Part shown: positions 50,567-58,689 of the stretch, one piece after another
Layout: the number at the start of each line of letters is the position of its first letter
Numbering within the stretch: the stretch's first letter is position 1
Assembly (NCBI GenBank): GCA_050700355.1
Contig: JBOHHE010000100.1
Span: forward strand, 1 to 64,000
From: GCA-003244245 sp050700355
GTDB lineage: Bacteria > Actinomycetota > Actinomycetes > Mycobacteriales > Pseudonocardiaceae
Length of the DNA stretch: 64,000 nucleotides
Reading direction: 5' to 3'
Made by a program: the position numbers and the translations under genes
The notes under the pieces: model-generated
What the model was told of the DNA's origin: nothing
What the model saw: the letters and a program-made list of their open reading frames with translations, nothing else
Database searches by the model: none

Positions 50567-52063
50567 CTACTCGTAGAGCCCTTCGACCCACCAGCGGTCC
50601 TGCTCGCAGCTGAGCAGCACCCCGAGTGGCTCGCTAGCGCGGCCTGGGCCAGGCTCGACGTCGAGCACCGCCTGCAGCCGGGCACAGCGCCGCCCCCCAC
50701 CGGGGTCCCACCAACGCTCCTCGGCCAGCCACGGCCCCGCCCAGGTCAGCACCTGGCGGGGAGGATGCCCGTCCATCGCGACCCGGTACGGGACACCGGC
50801 GAGCACCCCGCGCTCGCTCACCCCGACGATGCGGCCCGCGTCGTCGAGTACCTCGGCGGATAGCGGGCGGGGTGGCACCCGGGACGGAGACGGCGCAGGC
50901 AGCCGGCCCGGCCAGGGTGGCTGATCCCGGCCGGACTGGTCCCGGCCAGGTTGATCAGAGCGCGCCGGAGTCGGGTCGTCGCCCCAGGGCACCAGGCGTA
51001 CCCGATCAGCCGGACCGCGGCCACCGCCGAGCACCCCGGTGAGCACCGCGTCGGGCCCAAGCATTCCCTGCACCCGAACCAGCGCGCGGCCGGCCCGCTC
51101 ATCGTCCTCCCCCAGCTCTCCCCACAGCCCGCGTTGCAGCGCCTGCCCGCCGATCACCTCCTCGGGAGCCAGGCGCAGCAGCGTGATGCCCGCGCCAAAC
51201 TCTGCTCGCGGCGTCGAGTTCTCCACACCGCGCTGTGACCTGCTGGAAGTCAACCAGCCGTCGAGCTGCCAGCGCACCCGGTCGGCGATGCCGGATGCGG
51301 TCAGCGGCTCGGCACAGCGCCACACCCGGTGCAGCTGCTCCCCCGCCTCGGTGCGAGCGCTGACCCGGAGCCGGATGCAGGCCAGCCCGCGGGAAGCCAA
51401 CGCGGCATGTAGCTGCTCGGTGGGTTCCCGGGAGGCGAAGGCTGCCGCGTCGGCCCGTTCCACCGGTGGGTCGAACTGATAGGTGACCGCGAGCTCGACC
51501 GGCGGGCGACGACGGGCCAGTGGGCGCTCGTCGAGCCCCTGAGCAAGCCGGTGCGCGCGGATCCCTTCGGGCCCGAAGCGAGCAGCGACGTCGCCGGAGT
51601 CCAGCGCGGCGAACGCGCCGAGGGTGCGCAGCCCCAGCCGATGCAGCAGCTCCACCAACGCCGAGCGATCCTGCCCAGTCCGATCAACCCCAGTGGCGCG
51701 ATCAACCCCAGTGGCAGCGGGCTGGTACAGCTCACCGATGCCCAGTGGGGCGAGGAAGCCGGTCGAGCCGCCCGGTGGCACCAACAGACCCCGGCGCGCG
51801 GCCAGGGTTGCGGGAAACAGGCCGTCGGCGATACCAACCTGGCACTGGACCCCGGCGTGGGCGGCGACCACGTCGACGATCCGCTCGGCCACCTCGGATT
51901 CACTGCCGAAGTACCGGGTGGGGCCGCGCGCGGGCACCGCGACCAGTCCGGGACGCATCACCTCCACCCCGGGCGCCAGGGCCTCGACTGCGGTCACTAC
52001 CGGCTCGAATGCTCGGGCGGGCCAATCGGGACACCAGACCACCACCAGCCGAGGAGGCACCAT
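50567..52063 (-). CDS. imuB: ImuB, Y-family polymerase-like mutasome protein
   Basis: A 498-residue protein from the ATG at 52063, which shares its A with the ImuA' stop (TGATG). It begins VPPRLVVVWCPDWPARAFEP, as mycobacterial ImuB does, and has VPARGPTRYFGSESEVAERI in place of the catalytic S.DE palm motif of active Y-family polymerases. The polymerase fold continues with LGLRTLGAFAALDSGDVAAR and FGPEGIRAHRLAQGLDERPL. A Pro/Arg/Asp-rich linker lies around 390-420 (DQPGRDQSGRDQPPWPGR). The acidic triad is incomplete, so the protein should be an inactive hub that links DnaE2 and the sliding clamp. Confidence 0.92.
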   Translation of the reverse strand: MVPPRLVVVWCPDWPARAFEPVVTAVEALAPGVEVMRPGLVAVPARGPTRYFGSESEVAERIVDVVAAHAGVQCQVGIADGLFPATLAARRGLLVPPGGSTGFLAPLGIGELYQPAATGVDRATGVDRTGQDRSALVELLHRLGLRTLGAFAALDSGDVAARFGPEGIRAHRLAQGLDERPLARRRPPVELAVTYQFDPPVERADAAAFASREPTEQLHAALASRGLACIRLRVSARTEAGEQLHRVWRCAEPLTASGIADRVRWQLDGWLTSSRSQRGVENSTPRAEFGAGITLLRLAPEEVIGGQALQRGLWGELGEDDERAGRALVRVQGMLGPDAVLTGVLGGGRGPADRVRLVPWGDDPTPARSDQPGRDQSGRDQPPWPGRLPAPSPSRVPPRPLSAEVLDDAGRIVGVSERGVLAGVPYRVAMDGHPPRQVLTWAGPWLAEERWWDPGGGRRCARLQAVLDVEPGPGRASEPLGVLLSCEQDRWWVEGLYE

Positions 52064-52791
52064 CAGCCCACCACCCTGATCGCTCCACCCGCTCTGATCG
52101 TCGGAGTCAGGTCCGCGAGTGTCTCTGCCACGGCACCGCCAGGACCGGGAAGCAGCAAGCGCGCGATGCGCGGCCTGGCCGCCACACCGCGACCCACCGC
52201 ACGCACCACAACCTCGCGGCTGCGCAGCCGACCGTGCCCGGCCTCGGGGCCGCGCCATGCCTCGGCCCGGCAGTCCAGCTCAACGTCCGCACCTGGCCAC
52301 CGACCGATCGGGAGCAACACCGCGCCGCACTGCCGCGCCCTAGCGGTCAGAGATCGCCGCGCGCGGGAGGACATCCGGTCCGCGCCCGTGAGTGCCACCA
52401 GCCCCATCCCGTCGAGCAGGGCCGCGATCGCCCGCGCCGGATCCGGCCCCGGCCGGGGAATCAGCGCCAGCCGCCGCACCACTATCCCCGCTTCGGCTGC
52501 GGCCAGCACTCCGAGGTCGTCGACACCAACCACGGCGGCCCAAACCCCTTGGGTGGTGGCCGCAGCCAGCAACGCCAGCAGCAACACCGTCGAACCGCGC
52601 ACCGCAACCACCGAACCTCGCCGCAACCCACCGTTGGGCAATAGCGGAGCGAGTGGTTCAGCCACCGGGAACGGCAGTCGGCCCCCCGGCATGTCCAGCC
52701 GCCCTCTCAATGCCGACGCCGGCAGTACCGACGCCGAGGCCACCCGCACGATCGACCCCTGCAACAACGACGCGACACCTACACCCGCCAT
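52063..52791 (-). CDS. imuA: ImuA', RecA-like mutasome accessory protein
   Basis: A 242-residue protein from the ATG at 52791, chosen because GGGAGGAGG lies six bases upstream. An in-frame ATG at 52887 would sit upstream of the LexA box and is excluded. It is a degenerate RecA/SulA-like protein: PFPVAEPLAPLLPNGGLRRG SV-type start of the fold, AVRGSTVLLLALLAAATTQG (the P-loop position, without a true GK(T/S)), AAVVGVDDLGVLAAAEAGIV and LALIPRPGPDPARAIAALLD. ImuA' supports DnaE2-ImuB lesion bypass in mycobacteria. Note: the residue string is given in pieces; the fold order is intact. Its gene is under the LexA-controlled promoter 67-110 bp upstream. Confidence 0.88.
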   Translation of the reverse strand: MAGVGVASLLQGSIVRVASASVLPASALRGRLDMPGGRLPFPVAEPLAPLLPNGGLRRGSVVAVRGSTVLLLALLAAATTQGVWAAVVGVDDLGVLAAAEAGIVVRRLALIPRPGPDPARAIAALLDGMGLVALTGADRMSSRARRSLTARARQCGAVLLPIGRWPGADVELDCRAEAWRGPEAGHGRLRSREVVVRAVGRGVAARPRIARLLLPGPGGAVAETLADLTPTIRAGGAIRVVG

Positions 52792-52857
52792 TCCGCAACC
52801 TCCTCCCGAGAAGTGGGTGGGCGCCGAACAACGTCGAACTAGGAACAGCCACCGATA

Positions 52858-52901
52858 TCGAACACATGTTCGATTAAACTGGAACAACCCGACGTTGTCA
52901 A
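52858..52901 (-). promoter_or_regulatory. SOS promoter of imuA'-imuB: TTGACA-N17-TTTAAT plus LexA box
   Basis: On the minus strand TTGACA (plus 52896-52901), a 17-bp spacer and TTTAAT (plus 52873-52878) form a near-consensus promoter. It is followed directly by the perfect palindrome TCGAACATGTGTTCGA (plus strand 52858-52873 reads TCGAACACATGTTCGA). The 16-mer equals, in inverse orientation, the box before the HNH-dnaE2 operon. Repressor bound here would cover the -10 edge and the transcription start. The transcript should have a leader of about 75 bases before the imuA' ATG. Confidence 0.92.
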
Positions 52902-52983
52902 CCCCGCACAGTCAGCCACCTTCAACGGTCTCAGCAGGGCCACGAGAGCGCTGAAACCCCGGTGAGCCCGCTGGCTGCGTGGG

Positions 52984-53469
52984 TTACTGCGGTACCCAAG
53001 GCCGGCCACGGGCCATCAATCGGGTGGGGGCGGGTCGGTTGGGGGGAGCGTGGCCAGGCAGAGAGGCAACTACCGGCGTGGCGGGTTCCAGTGCCCGCAG
53101 CGGAACGACCCTTCTACCCAAGGGCACGATCGCCAGCGGAATCATCTTGAACGAGGCGATCCCGAAGGGGATACCGATGATCGTGAGGCACAGCAGAAGA
53201 CCGAACACCAGATGGCCTAGAGCCAGCCACCACCCAGCGAAGATGAACCACAGCAGGTTCGCCAGGAACACCAGGACCGGTGTGCTGGTCCGACGATCGA
53301 CCACGACCCGGCCGAAGGGCCAGATCACGTAGCCGGCCAGCCGGAAGGAGGCGACTCCAAACGGGATGGTGACGATGAGCAGGAAGCTGATAATGCCCGC
53401 CGCCGCGTAACCGATCGCCAGCGCCAGCCCCGCGAACAAGAACCACAGCACATTTCCCACGGTCCGCAT
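52984..53469 (-). CDS. YccF domain membrane protein
   Basis: A 161-residue protein from the ATG at 53469, behind CAGGAGG. It contains two YccF repeats: TVGNVLWFLFAGLALAIGYA with LLIVTIPFGVASFRLAGYVI, then LANLLWFIFAGWWLALGHLV with LTIIGIPFGIASFKMIPLAI. Each repeat forms two membrane helices with the NxLWFxxAG and IPFGxAxFK signatures. The last ~35 residues are a Pro/Arg-rich cytoplasmic tail. YccF proteins are small inner membrane proteins of unknown function. It is downstream of, and codirectional with, the purNH gene but probably not functionally linked. Confidence 0.88.
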   Translation of the reverse strand: MRTVGNVLWFLFAGLALAIGYAAAGIISFLLIVTIPFGVASFRLAGYVIWPFGRVVVDRRTSTPVLVFLANLLWFIFAGWWLALGHLVFGLLLCLTIIGIPFGIASFKMIPLAIVPLGRRVVPLRALEPATPVVASLPGHAPPNRPAPTRLMARGRPWVPQ

Positions 53470-53517
53470 CCGCTCACCTCCTGGTCTTCTACCTCCATAT
53501 TGCACTCACGCGGGAGT

Positions 53518-55707
53518 TCAGTGCGCGAAGTGCCGGGTTCCGGTGAGATAGAGGGACACTCCAGCGGCCTGAGCAGCGGCGACCACCTCGGCGTCGCGAA
53601 CCGAACCACCGGGCTGTACGACAGCGCGGATGCCCGCCTCAAGCAGCACCTCCAGGCCGTCGGGGAACGGGAAGAACGCATCCGAGGCGGCCACCGAGCC
53701 CGCCGCCCGCCAGCCCGCGCGACTGACCGCGAGCCGAGCCGCGTCCACCCGGTTCACCTGCCCCATCCCGACGCCGACGGTGGCCCCATCCGCAGCGAGC
53801 AGGATCGCGTTGGAGCGCACAGCCCGGCAGGCCCGCCAGGCGAAGGTCAGATCGTCCAGTGTCGCGGAATCCACCGGCGATCCGGTAACCAGTGTCCAGG
53901 ACGCCGGATCATCGCCAGGGGCGTCGAGCACATCCCGCGATTGCAGCAGCAACCCGCCCGACAAAGCCCGGAACTCGACACCGCTGCGGACCGGCGGGGC
54001 GGCCACCAACAACCGCACGTTCTTCTTGCGGGTCAGCACGTCCACCGCGCCGTCGGCGTAAGAGGGCGCAACGAGGACCTCGGTGAACACCTCGCCAATC
54101 TGCTCGGCCAGCGTCACCGTGACCTCGCGGTTCACCGCGATCACTCCCCCGTACGCGCTCACCGGGTCACACGCGTGCGCCTTGCGGTGCGCCTGCGCCA
54201 CGTCGGCGGAGGAGGACACCCCGATACCGCACGGGTTGGCATGCTTGATGATCGCGACACAGGCGCTGTCGTGATCATGCGCGGCCCGCCAGGCCGCGTC
54301 GGCGTCGACGTAGTTGTTGTAGGACATCTCCTTGCCATGCAGCTGCCGCGCGCCGGCCAAGCCTTCCGGAGCCCGGTGCCCGGCCCGGTAAAGCGCGGCC
54401 CGTTGGTGCGGGTTCTCCCCGTAGCGCAGCGTCGCGGCGTGCCGCCAGGAAGCGCCCATCCAGTCCGGGAACCCACCTTCGGGCGCGGCCAGCGCCGACC
54501 CCATCCAGGACGCCACGGCGATGTCGTAGTCGGCGGTGTGCCGGAACGCGGCGATGGCCAGCGCTCGGCGCTCCTCGGCGCTGAACCCACCGGCCTGGAC
54601 GGCGTCAGTCACGTCAGGATACCCCGCCGGGTCCACCACCACGGCCACCGAAGCGTGGTTCTTCGCCGCCGCCCGGATCATCGCCGGACCGCCGACGTCG
54701 ATCTGCTCGACGCACTCCTCGATCCCGGCGCCGGAGGCGACGGTCGCCTCGAACGGATAGAGGTTGACCACCAACAGCTCGAACGGCTCGATGTCGAGGG
54801 CGGAGAGCTGAGCCAGCTGCGCGGGCTTGCGCGTATCGGCGAGCAGCCCGGCATGTACCCCGGGGTGCAGGGTCTTGACCCGCCCTTCGAGGCACTCGGG
54901 GAAACCGGTGAGCTCCTCGATCCGGGTCACCGGCACTCCGGCGGCGGCCACCTCGGTGGCCGTCGAACCGGTGGAAACGATCTCCACCCCCGCGACGTGC
55001 AGTTCGGTGGCCAGTTGAAGCAGGCCACATTTGTCCGAAACGCTCACCAGTGCCCTTCGCACCGGCTTGCGATCTTGAGCGCTCACGCCAATCGTGACCT
55101 TTCGTCCGGCGATGGTGCATCCATGGCGGGCTATCTCGGCGACGACTTCAACCAGCAGCCGCCGTTCCACCACCTTGATCCTCTCGTGCAGCCGTTCCTC
55201 GGTGTCATCGGGCAATACCTCGACGGCGCGCTGAGCCAGGATCGGTCCGGTGTCCACGCCGGAATCCACCAGGTGCACGGTCGCGCCGCTCACCCGCACG
55301 GCGTGTGCCAGCGCATCGGCCACCGGATGACGACCGGGGAACGCGGGCAGCAGAGCAGGGTGGGTGTTCACGATGCGACCACCGAAGCGCGCCAGGAACA
55401 CTGGGCCGAGGATCTTCATGAACCCGGCCGACACCACCAGATCCGGCTGATGCGCGGCGACCGCCTCGGTGAGCTCGACGTCCCACCGAGCACGGTCGGG
55501 ATAGTGCTCCAGAATGACCACGAAGGTGGGTAGGCCGCTACGTTCGGCGCGTCGCAGGCCCTCGATGCCGTCCCGGTCCGCACCAACCGCCACCACCCGG
55601 GCGGGATAGTCCCGCCCCATGGCGTCCAGCAATGCCTGCAGCAACGTCCCGGAGCCAGACACCAGCACAACAACCCGAGCCGGCACCGGCAAGCAGAGCT
55701 GGTGCAC
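53518..55707 (-). CDS. purH: In-frame PurN-PurH fusion (GAR transformylase / AICAR transformylase-IMP cyclohydrolase)
   Basis: One uninterrupted frame encodes both enzymes. From a GTG at 55707 (55842 ATG is an alternative) residues 1-207 are PurN: ARVVVLVSGSGTLLQALLDA, GRIVNTHPALLPAFPGRHPV with the catalytic Asn-x-His, and HLVDSGVDTGPILAQ. From residue 208 PurH begins (RRALVSVSDKCGLLQLATEL) with its cyclohydrolase domain (GFPECLEGRVKTLHPGVHAG) and the AICAR transformylase with Lys-His (AIIKHANPCGIGVSSSADVA). In most actinobacteria purN and purH are adjacent separate genes. A GTG at 55086 at the junction, after AAAGG, could still start a separate 522-residue PurH. So either a trifunctional protein or a read-through plus reinitiation is possible. 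The pair provides two formylation steps and ring closure to IMP. Confidence 0.88.
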   Translation of the reverse strand: MHQLCLPVPARVVVLVSGSGTLLQALLDAMGRDYPARVVAVGADRDGIEGLRRAERSGLPTFVVILEHYPDRARWDVELTEAVAAHQPDLVVSAGFMKILGPVFLARFGGRIVNTHPALLPAFPGRHPVADALAHAVRVSGATVHLVDSGVDTGPILAQRAVEVLPDDTEERLHERIKVVERRLLVEVVAEIARHGCTIAGRKVTIGVSAQDRKPVRRALVSVSDKCGLLQLATELHVAGVEIVSTGSTATEVAAAGVPVTRIEELTGFPECLEGRVKTLHPGVHAGLLADTRKPAQLAQLSALDIEPFELLVVNLYPFEATVASGAGIEECVEQIDVGGPAMIRAAAKNHASVAVVVDPAGYPDVTDAVQAGGFSAEERRALAIAAFRHTADYDIAVASWMGSALAAPEGGFPDWMGASWRHAATLRYGENPHQRAALYRAGHRAPEGLAGARQLHGKEMSYNNYVDADAAWRAAHDHDSACVAIIKHANPCGIGVSSSADVAQAHRKAHACDPVSAYGGVIAVNREVTVTLAEQIGEVFTEVLVAPSYADGAVDVLTRKKNVRLLVAAPPVRSGVEFRALSGGLLLQSRDVLDAPGDDPASWTLVTGSPVDSATLDDLTFAWRACRAVRSNAILLAADGATVGVGMGQVNRVDAARLAVSRAGWRAAGSVAASDAFFPFPDGLEVLLEAGIRAVVQPGGSVRDAEVVAAAQAAGVSLYLTGTRHFAH

Positions 55708-55886
55708 GGTCAGCGCGAGCTCCTGGCGGGCGGGATCGACGGACGCAGCCAGAATAGTTGCTGCGCCCCCCGGCCGGGGAAAAGGTGACGAGCTTGGTGC
55801 GGCGTCGGCCGCCCGTGCAACGAAGCTGGAGAAGGCCACCATGCTCGTGGACACGCTGCGCACCGAGGAGAAGGCGAGTACCCCTG

Positions 55887-56240
55887 ATGAACGAACCGAT
55901 CGCTGCCGGCCATGACTGCGTCGAGGTCGTCATCACGGCCGAGAGCGCCGAATGGCTCGCTGACTTCACCCGTAGCCTCGTCGAGGACCGGCTCGTCGCG
56001 TGTGGCCACCACATCGCCTCGATCCGAGCGATCTATCGATGGAACGGGCAGCTCCACGACGAGCCGCAGGCTCGTGTCGGGTTGCACACCCGGGCCTGCC
56101 TCGTGCCAGAGATCATCACTCGCGCCGACCGCGACCACGCCGACGACGTGCCCTGCGTCATCGCGCTCCCCATCGCCATCGGCCACCCCGCATATCTGCA
56201 CTGGATTCACGACGAAACCCGCGAGCCGACCACCAACTGA
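55887..56240 (+). CDS. cutA: CutA-like divalent cation tolerance protein
   Basis: A 117-residue protein from the ATG at 55887. It shows the CutA fold: VEVVITAESAEWLADFTRSL, VEDRLVACGHHIASIRAIYR (the usual L.EKLAACV.I.P...Y.W), YRWNGQLHDEPQARVGLHTR and HPAYLHWIHDETREP (P.YL.WI...T). CutA trimers bind copper in some organisms, and the role in bacteria is unclear. It is divergent from purNH, with the two 5' regions overlapping over some 150 bases if the longer purN start is used. Confidence 0.88.
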   Translation: MNEPIAAGHDCVEVVITAESAEWLADFTRSLVEDRLVACGHHIASIRAIYRWNGQLHDEPQARVGLHTRACLVPEIITRADRDHADDVPCVIALPIAIGHPAYLHWIHDETREPTTN

Positions 56241-56728
56241 TAATTACCGTGGGCAGCTCAGCGAGATTTCGAAAGTACTGGATGGGTACGTCCGACACCG
56301 ATGGATCAAACCAACCCCTCATCTTATCTAGCTCGATTGTTCCGATAAAGTCCGATGGCGCACCAGACGGTCGACCGCTCGGTCATGCGGAGGATCACCG
56401 CTAAGCAGACATCCCATGCACCGAACTTGTCAAGCCGGAATCCTTGAGATGGCCGAGGCAAGAGGTGAGGTACTGCTGAGGAACGAGCACGGTATAGGAG
56501 GACTCGCGAGAAAGTGTCGGCTTGGTTTCCGTATGTCATGGCTCTCCCCGTACCGTCACTGGATGTCTCGATTAGTATCGCTAAGCGACAGTCGAGCGTT
56601 TCAGTCCCAAATGGGTGCCGGCTGGGATAATGATCATCACCGACGCCGGCCAGCTGCCCTTGCAAGGACGGAGCTGCTCATGCAGCAGCCAGCCGGACGG
56701 ACGAGGTAGTCGCGAGCTTTGGCTCGGC
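56241..56728. other. Gene-free stretch between cutA and the DUF5336 gene
   Basis: No convincing gene on either strand. The sequence is AT-richer than its neighbours (for example 56270-56350 and 56540-56640). In M. tuberculosis the corresponding interval between the DUF5336-type gene (Rv0954) and purN carries a membrane protein gene (Rv0955); nothing like it can be read here, so that gene seems to be lost or moved. Confidence 0.4.
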
Positions 56729-57643
56729 TCAGCCCTGACCCGGCGAGCCCGGCGGTGTCCCAGGTCGTTCGCCGGGTTCGTGTGGCCGTTCCGGCTGCGT
56801 GCGCTCGCCACTGCCCTGTCCGGGCTCATCACCGCTGTACTGGCCATGAGGCTCACCGCCGTACTGATCCTGGCCCGGCTGGCCGCCATACTGCGGCTGG
56901 CCGTACTGGTCCGGCAAGCTCTGGTACTGCACGGTATGGGGCTGGTAGGACTGCGGAGGCGGAACGGGGTAGCCACTCGCGGGCGGACCGGGGGGCTGAT
57001 ACTGGCCCGGGTAACCGACCTGGGTAGGACCGCCCTGGGTCGAGGAGGTTCCCTGATCCGGGTAGCCGCCATAAGTGGGGTAAACCCCCTGGCCGGGATA
57101 ACCACCCGGAGCGGGCGGGCCAGGGTATCCACCCGAAGCGGCCTGGCCAGGATATCCGCCGGATTGCTGATGTTCCCACGATTGCTGAGGACGTGGGCGG
57201 GGCCGGGGCGGCAGGTTCACCAGTCCCGCCGACATGAGCAGCGCCAGCACAACGGCGCCTGATTCCAGGAAGGCCAGGATGAGGGCCAGGATCGCGAGCC
57301 CCGGCACATCTGAGCTGACTCCTCCTAGGAAAGACGGACCCGCTGTGATGTCGATCAGCAGAAATAGGGTGCCGGTGACCACCGCAACGGCGGCAGGCAC
57401 CAACGTCACAGGCGCCTTGGGCAGTAGCGCAGCGGCCGCGAGTAAGCCTCCGCCGACAAGCAGGACCCCCGTCAGGCCGCGCAGATAACCACCGACGTCA
57501 TCGGTGAAGGACAGGAAGTAGATGACCAGACCGAGGCCGCCCGTGGCGATCGCGAGGATCTTCGCGAGGTCCAGACCACCGTCAGATGGGCTGGTCGGTC
57601 CTGGCTGTGGCGCTGCCGGGAGCTGGCCATAAGGCATGGACAT
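56729..57643 (-). CDS. DUF5336 Pro/Gly/Tyr-rich membrane protein (34 kDa antigen-like)
   Basis: A 304-residue protein starting MSMPYGQLPAAPQPGP. Four membrane helices follow: LAKILAIATGGLGLVIYFLS, LTGVLLVGGGLLAAAALLP, LVPAAVAVVTGTLFLLIDIT and LAILALILAFLESGAVVLAL. The second half is a low-complexity tail of SGGYPGQ-, PGGYPGQ- and QYGGQPGQ-type repeats ending in a Glu/Pro/Gly segment. This layout matches Rv0954 of M. tuberculosis, whose neighbours are also sucC-sucD and purN-purH. The protein is probably in the envelope or at the septum; function is not established. Confidence 0.88.
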   Translation of the reverse strand: MSMPYGQLPAAPQPGPTSPSDGGLDLAKILAIATGGLGLVIYFLSFTDDVGGYLRGLTGVLLVGGGLLAAAALLPKAPVTLVPAAVAVVTGTLFLLIDITAGPSFLGGVSSDVPGLAILALILAFLESGAVVLALLMSAGLVNLPPRPRPRPQQSWEHQQSGGYPGQAASGGYPGPPAPGGYPGQGVYPTYGGYPDQGTSSTQGGPTQVGYPGQYQPPGPPASGYPVPPPQSYQPHTVQYQSLPDQYGQPQYGGQPGQDQYGGEPHGQYSGDEPGQGSGERTQPERPHEPGERPGTPPGSPGQG

Positions 57644-57798
57644 AGAGGACCTTTCGCTGTCGGCGCGGTAGGAAAACGGACCTGTTCAGAACGCTAGCGG
57701 AACCAGGCCGGATTCGAACCGTCCGGGGGAACGACGACGCTCCCCGGTGACACCGCGACCCGGAGCTCACGGCCCGGTCAGGGCAGTGCCTTGATGGG

Positions 57799-58686
57799 TT
57801 AGTGCATCAGCATGATCTCGCGCATCAGTCCGGCCGTGTCGCTGGGGGTCCTGCCCACCTTGACCCCCGCCGCTTCCAGGGCTTGTTTCTTGCCGGCAGC
57901 GGTGCCGGCGGAGCCGGACACGATGGCGCCCGCATGGCCCATGGTCTTGCCGACAGGCGCGGTGAAGCCGGCGACGTAGCCCACCACGGGCTTGGTGATG
58001 TGGGCGGCGATGTAGTCGGCAGCGCGCTCCTCGGCGTCGCCGCCGATCTCGCCGATCAGTACCATCGCCGCGGTGTCGGGATCATCCTCGAACGCTTGCA
58101 GGGCGTCGATGTGAGTGGTTCCGATGACGGGATCGCCGCCGATACCCACGCAACTGGAGAACCCGATGTCGCGCAACTCGTACATCATCTGGTAGGTCAG
58201 TGTGCCGGATTTCGACACCAGACCGATCTTGCCGGGAGCGGTGATGTCGGCGGGGATGATGCCCGCGTTGGACGCGCCGGGGCTGATCACACCGGGGCAG
58301 TTGGGGCCGACGATACGAGTTCTGTTCCCAGTCGCGCAGGCGTGCGCCCAGAATCCGGCGGTGTCATGCACCGGAATCCCCTCCGTGATCACGACCGCCA
58401 GACCGATCCCCGCGTCGATCGCCTCGATGACCGCGGCTTTGGCAAAGCGTGGGGGGACGAAGAGCACGGTGACGTCGGCGCCGGTCTCGGCCATCGCCTC
58501 GGCCACCGAACCGAACACCGGCAGCGTCGCGCCGTCGAAGTCGACCCGCTGCCCGGCCTTGCCGGGGGTGACGCCCCCGACCACCTGACTGCCCGCGGTC
58601 AGCATGCGCTGGGTGTGCTTGCGGCCCTCGGACCCGGTCATCCCCTGGACAATGATGCGAGAGTCCTTGGTTAGGAAGATCGCCAC
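57799..58686 (-). CDS. sucD: Succinyl-CoA synthetase alpha subunit
   Basis: A 295-residue alpha subunit of succinate-CoA ligase (ADP- or GDP-forming), a TCA-cycle enzyme. The CoA-binding Rossmann domain has KDSRIIVQGMTGSEGRKHTQ and ADVTVLFVPPRFAKAAVIEA. The ligase domain has RIVGPNCPGVISPGA, KIGLVSKSGTLTYQMMYELR (power helix), GIGGDPVIGTTHIDALQAFE and the phosphohistidine loop KTMGHAGAIVSGSAGTA. The start lies three bases after the sucC stop, so the two are one transcript. Confidence 0.95.
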   Translation of the reverse strand: MAIFLTKDSRIIVQGMTGSEGRKHTQRMLTAGSQVVGGVTPGKAGQRVDFDGATLPVFGSVAEAMAETGADVTVLFVPPRFAKAAVIEAIDAGIGLAVVITEGIPVHDTAGFWAHACATGNRTRIVGPNCPGVISPGASNAGIIPADITAPGKIGLVSKSGTLTYQMMYELRDIGFSSCVGIGGDPVIGTTHIDALQAFEDDPDTAAMVLIGEIGGDAEERAADYIAAHITKPVVGYVAGFTAPVGKTMGHAGAIVSGSAGTAAGKKQALEAAGVKVGRTPSDTAGLMREIMLMH

Positions 58687-58689
58687 GGC

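Noticed and set aside
53500..55533. 677-codon plus-strand open frame
   Set aside because: Antisense to the PurN-PurH coding sequence, whose motifs are unambiguous. Low-complexity His/Arg/Gly composition is typical of a shadow frame.
57705..57730. ggattcgaacc resembling the T-arm of a minus-strand tRNA
   Set aside because: The T stem has a mismatch and no matching 7-bp acceptor, anticodon arm or D arm can be placed within 90 bases.
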